A stretch of 18,084 nt of DNA from an uncultured Bacilli bacterium. GTDB taxonomy: Bacteria > Bacillota_I > Bacilli_A > RF39 > UBA660. Location of the stretch: NCBI GenBank assembly GCA_947632415.1, contig CANRPB010000016.1, forward strand, positions 1 to 18,084, in the 5' to 3' direction. The position numbers were made by a program, and so were the translations under genes. Below the pieces are notes generated by a model. It was not told the origin of the DNA. It did not search any database and worked only from the letters and a program-made list of their open reading frames with translations. Positions 16,364 to 18,084 of the stretch are shown piece by piece; the first letter of the stretch is position 1, and every line of letters starts with the position of its first letter.

Positions 16364-16392
16364 AGTTTACAACAATTTTATTATTTTGTCAA
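16364..16392 (-). promoter_or_regulatory. Strong promoter of the 119-residue pilin-like gene
   Basis: On the minus strand, a perfect -35 TTGACA (16387-16392), 17-base spacer and -10 TAAACT (16364-16369). The leader is about 20 bases and contains GAGGAG. No clear terminator lies between this and the upstream TadZ-like gene, so some read-through is possible. Confidence 0.75.
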
Positions 16393-16413
16393 ATATTTAG
16401 AACAAATAATTAA

Positions 16414-17436
16414 TTATAATCCCAATTTATTCAATAACTTAGCAATCTCATCACTCTTAGAATGATCATCAACAGGGTGCAAATTACAAAAAACCTTTAA
16501 ATTAGACTCAAATTCAAAATCCTTAACATCCTTATCAGTCAACATACTAGGACACAAAACAACCTTCTTACCCTTTAATTCATTCAAAATCTTTGGCTTA
16601 ATAGACAACAATCTATTTATCTTAATAATAGATGGTTCAATTAAATACAAAACATCATTACAGAAATTAATAGCATTCGGACTACCATTCAAATCAACAA
16701 GAATAACATCTTTATCCTCATTAGTATTTAAAATCTCACCAATAACACCATTAGAAAGAGACAACAACGACTTATCATCAAAATAAATAAAATCCCTTTT
16801 CTCAATCTCAACAGCCAAAACCTTATACTTCTTTTCCAACTGCTTTTTCATTAAATAAACAAGCGTCGTAGCCCCAGCACCAGGCGTTACACTTTTAACA
16901 CCAATCACACGCTTTCTAATATTCTTTGATGCAGGAGACTCCTGAGGTAACTCTTCAACCTCCTGTACCAAATCAACAGGCTCAGGCTTAACAACCTCAT
17001 TAGAAACACTAGATGCATCATCAGCAATAATAAGACTATCTAAACTATGATATTGAGCAACATCACGATAAGAATTAGGATTAGAATACAAATAAACCAA
17101 TCCCTCTAAATTAGTAGTAAAATTATAAATTCCCATTGAAATCAACTTCGATAAATAATCAGGATTAGCACTTAAAGAGGTAGGATCCAACAAAAATATT
17201 ACCTTATTCATATCAAAAGAAATAGAAAACTTTTGAATATTTCTCATATCTTGATAATTTTTAATGGCTGTAATATCAACAATCATCTTATTAAAAAAGA
17301 AATTCTGAAAAATATCAACCAACTCATCAACCACATACTCTCCATCAAGCCTTTTAATTACCTCAATATCCAACTTATCTAATATATCCTTATTCTTATT
17401 AGAAATAATAACATTCACATTATCATCCTCCATCAT
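16414..17436 (-). CDS. TadZ/CpaE-like pseudo-receiver and MinD/ParA-fold protein with a lysine-less P-loop
   Basis: 340 residues in two parts. Residues 1-130 read as a response-regulator-like fold without the usual phospho-acceptor pattern (VNVIISNKNK, MIVDITAI, KVIFLLDPTSL, GIYNFTTNLEGL). After a Pro/Glu linker (145-172), a MinD/ParA-like domain has VKSVTPGAGATTL at 180-192 and VILVDLNG at 244-251. The P-loop reads GAGATT, with Ala where the catalytic Lys stands, and has no upstream signature Lys. Family knowledge: TadZ/CpaE proteins of Tad pilus systems have this pseudo-receiver plus ATPase layout, often with a degenerate P-loop, and mark the pole or assembly site. Nucleotide hydrolysis is doubtful here. 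ATG at 17436 or 17433 is the start, with AAGG upstream. It heads the cluster and may position the machine; that is inference. Confidence 0.75.
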   Translation of the reverse strand: MMEDDNVNVIISNKNKDILDKLDIEVIKRLDGEYVVDELVDIFQNFFFNKMIVDITAIKNYQDMRNIQKFSISFDMNKVIFLLDPTSLSANPDYLSKLISMGIYNFTTNLEGLVYLYSNPNSYRDVAQYHSLDSLIIADDASSVSNEVVKPEPVDLVQEVEELPQESPASKNIRKRVIGVKSVTPGAGATTLVYLMKKQLEKKYKVLAVEIEKRDFIYFDDKSLLSLSNGVIGEILNTNEDKDVILVDLNGSPNAINFCNDVLYLIEPSIIKINRLLSIKPKILNELKGKKVVLCPSMLTDKDVKDFEFESNLKVFCNLHPVDDHSKSDEIAKLLNKLGL

Positions 17437-17478
17437 TCATGCCTTAATTTTAACACAATAACACCCCTTTAGTAAATA

Positions 17479-17508
17479 ACAATATCCAAAACTTTTAACA
17501 CTTTACAA
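17479..17508 (-). promoter_or_regulatory. Possible promoter of the TadZ-like gene
   Basis: On the minus strand, -35 TTGTAA (17503-17508), 18-base spacer and -10 TATTGT (17479-17484), each 4 of 6 matches. The predicted leader is about 36 bases. The -35 box lies within the 17502-17519 inverted repeat. Weak evidence, but a promoter is expected here because a terminator lies just upstream. Confidence 0.35.
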
Positions 17509-17519
17509 CAAAATGTAAA
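17502..17519. promoter_or_regulatory. Inverted repeat TTTACA-N6-TGTAAA, possible operator
   Basis: A perfect 6-bp inverted repeat with a 6-base gap (AT-rich) sits over the predicted -35 box of the TadZ-like gene. It has no T-run on the minus side that would make it a terminator in its own right. It could be a regulator site; in so AT-rich a region chance is a real alternative. Confidence 0.3.
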
Positions 17520-17540
17520 AAAAAATCAAAAAATCAAATC

Positions 17541-17567
17541 AAAAAGATAGATTCTAATTATCTATCT
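17541..17567 (-). terminator. Terminator of the right-edge Rpn-type gene
   Basis: On the minus strand, AGATAGAT (17567-17560) and ATCTATCT (17552-17545) form a perfect 8-bp stem around a 7-base loop, followed by TTTT and further T-rich sequence. The stop codon (17554-17556) lies in the loop. It separates this gene from the secretion cluster. Confidence 0.8.
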
Positions 17568-18084
17568 CTCTGATTTGTTCTACTTTTAAATCCGTCATTT
17601 TAGATATTTCAACAATATCTATATTAGCTTCAAGTAATCTCTTAGCAAATTCAATCTTTTCTTGTTTAAATTTGTTCTTTTCATTATCGAGTTCTAATTT
17701 TTCCTTATCAAAATTTTCCTTATTTTGTCTTAATTTTTCTTCGATTTTATTTTCTCGTTCTTTTACTATATTTTCAAGTTCTTTAACTTTAGTCTCGTGT
17801 TCTCTGACCTTGTTTTCCTGTTCTTTGACTTTAATCTTTTGTTCTTTTAATTCATTTCGTTCTTCTTTTATTTTATTTTGTTCTTCTTTCACTTTATTTT
17901 CTTGTTCTTTTAAATTATTTTCTTGTTCTTTTAAATTATTTTCTTGCTCTTTTAAACTATTTTCTTGTTCTTTTAAACTATTTTCTTGTTCTTTTAATTT
18001 AGTTTTTTGTTCAAGTATTTGTTTCTCTTGATTTTCAAGTTCTCTTTCTTTGGCCTTTCTTACACAGTTCATATGTTTTTCAAG
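17554..18084 (-). CDS. Rpn-type PD-(D/E)XK nuclease/transposase-like protein, C-terminal coiled-coil part (5' partial)
   Basis: The frame is open past the ATG at 18072 to the window edge (LEKH precedes it), so the gene most likely starts outside and only the last 176 codons are seen. The N-terminal nuclease domain is absent from view. Residues visible: a basic KAKERELENQ segment, then about 110 residues of near-perfect heptads (LKEQENS, LKEQENN), a long charged coiled coil. It ends in the same HTH-like module as the left-edge gene (FAKRLLEANIDIVEISKMTDLKVEQIREI against the left copy's IAKNLLKKGMSINDISECTGLTITEIENL). The heptads arise from a 21-bp tandem repeat in the DNA. The assignment to the Rpn family rests on the tail module and is less sure than for the left gene. 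Confidence 0.6.
   Translation of the reverse strand, partial: LEKHMNCVRKAKERELENQEKQILEQKTKLKEQENSLKEQENSLKEQENNLKEQENNLKEQENKVKEEQNKIKEERNELKEQKIKVKEQENKVREHETKVKELENIVKERENKIEEKLRQNKENFDKEKLELDNEKNKFKQEKIEFAKRLLEANIDIVEISKMTDLKVEQIREIDN
17896..18000. repeat. Five tandem 21-bp repeats coding for heptad coiled coil
   Basis: Five consecutive 21-bp units start at 17896, 17917, 17938, 17959 and 17980. Each has the consensus ATTTTCTTGTTCTTTTAAATT on the plus strand with one to three changes (the unit is split here only by position). More diverged units continue on both sides (about 17750-18020). 21 bases is 7 codons, so gain or loss of a unit keeps the frame and the heptad register. Confidence 0.9.

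Noticed and set aside
17896..18000. Possible CRISPR array
   Set aside because: The units are 21 bp, directly adjacent with no spacers, in frame, and code for heptads.
17672..18031. Open frame of 119 residues on the plus strand, rich in Phe, Ser and Cys
   Set aside because: It is the antisense of the 21-bp tandem repeats; the minus-strand coiled coil and its conserved C-terminal module explain the sequence.
1..18084. Mycoplasma-type code with TGA read as Trp
   Set aside because: TGA acts as a stop at the end of the coiled-coil/zinc-ribbon gene with a TGATG coupling, and Trp codons checked are TGG.

Overview
This is a strongly AT-rich window from a low-GC Gram-positive type genome, probably an uncultured gut-type Bacillota. 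The evidence is AAGGAGG-like ribosome sites, TTGACA/TATAAT promoters, U-tailed hairpin terminators, a lipobox signal peptide, PrgI-type (not VirB3) conjugation proteins, a SpoIID domain and PD-(D/E)XK (Rpn-type) transposase-like genes. The standard bacterial code fits: TGA is used as a stop and Trp is TGG.

About 17 kb is one gene cluster, all on the minus strand, for a type IV secretion system (T4SS) of the Gram-positive, single-membrane kind. In transcription order (right to left) I see: (i) a TadZ/CpaE-like protein with a pseudo-receiver and a lysine-less P-loop (16414-17436); (ii) a small two-helix pilin-like protein with its own promoter and terminator (15977-16336); (iii) a unit with a second, Cys-rich pilin-like protein, a coiled-coil/zinc-ribbon protein, a DUF1292-like small protein and an SPFH/band-7-like protein, ended by a terminator (12294-15834); (iv) a long unit with a secreted protein whose C-terminus is a third pilin-like module, then VirB6/TrbL, PrgI, a TraC-like N-domain protein, the VirB4 ATPase, a SpoIID plus NlpC/P60 cell-wall hydrolase and a lipoprotein, ended by a terminator (2994-12191); (v) VirD4 coupling ATPase under its own promoter (785-2896). 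A stand-alone rhodanese (440-733) follows.

The proposed machine: VirB4 powers assembly, VirB6 and PrgI form the inner-membrane channel, VirD4 feeds substrate, the SpoIID/P60 protein opens peptidoglycan, and the 2-helix proteins are the pilin or membrane-scaffold candidates. The TadZ-like, SPFH and coiled-coil/zinc-ribbon proteins have no place in textbook T4SS models and could localise or scaffold the machine at the cytoplasmic face.

Both ends of the window are C-terminal parts of Rpn-type transposase-like genes, and both point into the cluster. No relaxase, integrase, replication or partition gene, tRNA, rRNA or CRISPR is seen. The cluster may therefore be a resident, non-conjugative T4SS rather than an integrative conjugative element, although the window edges limit that conclusion. 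No gap longer than about 150 bases lacks a gene; the gaps mostly hold promoters and terminators.
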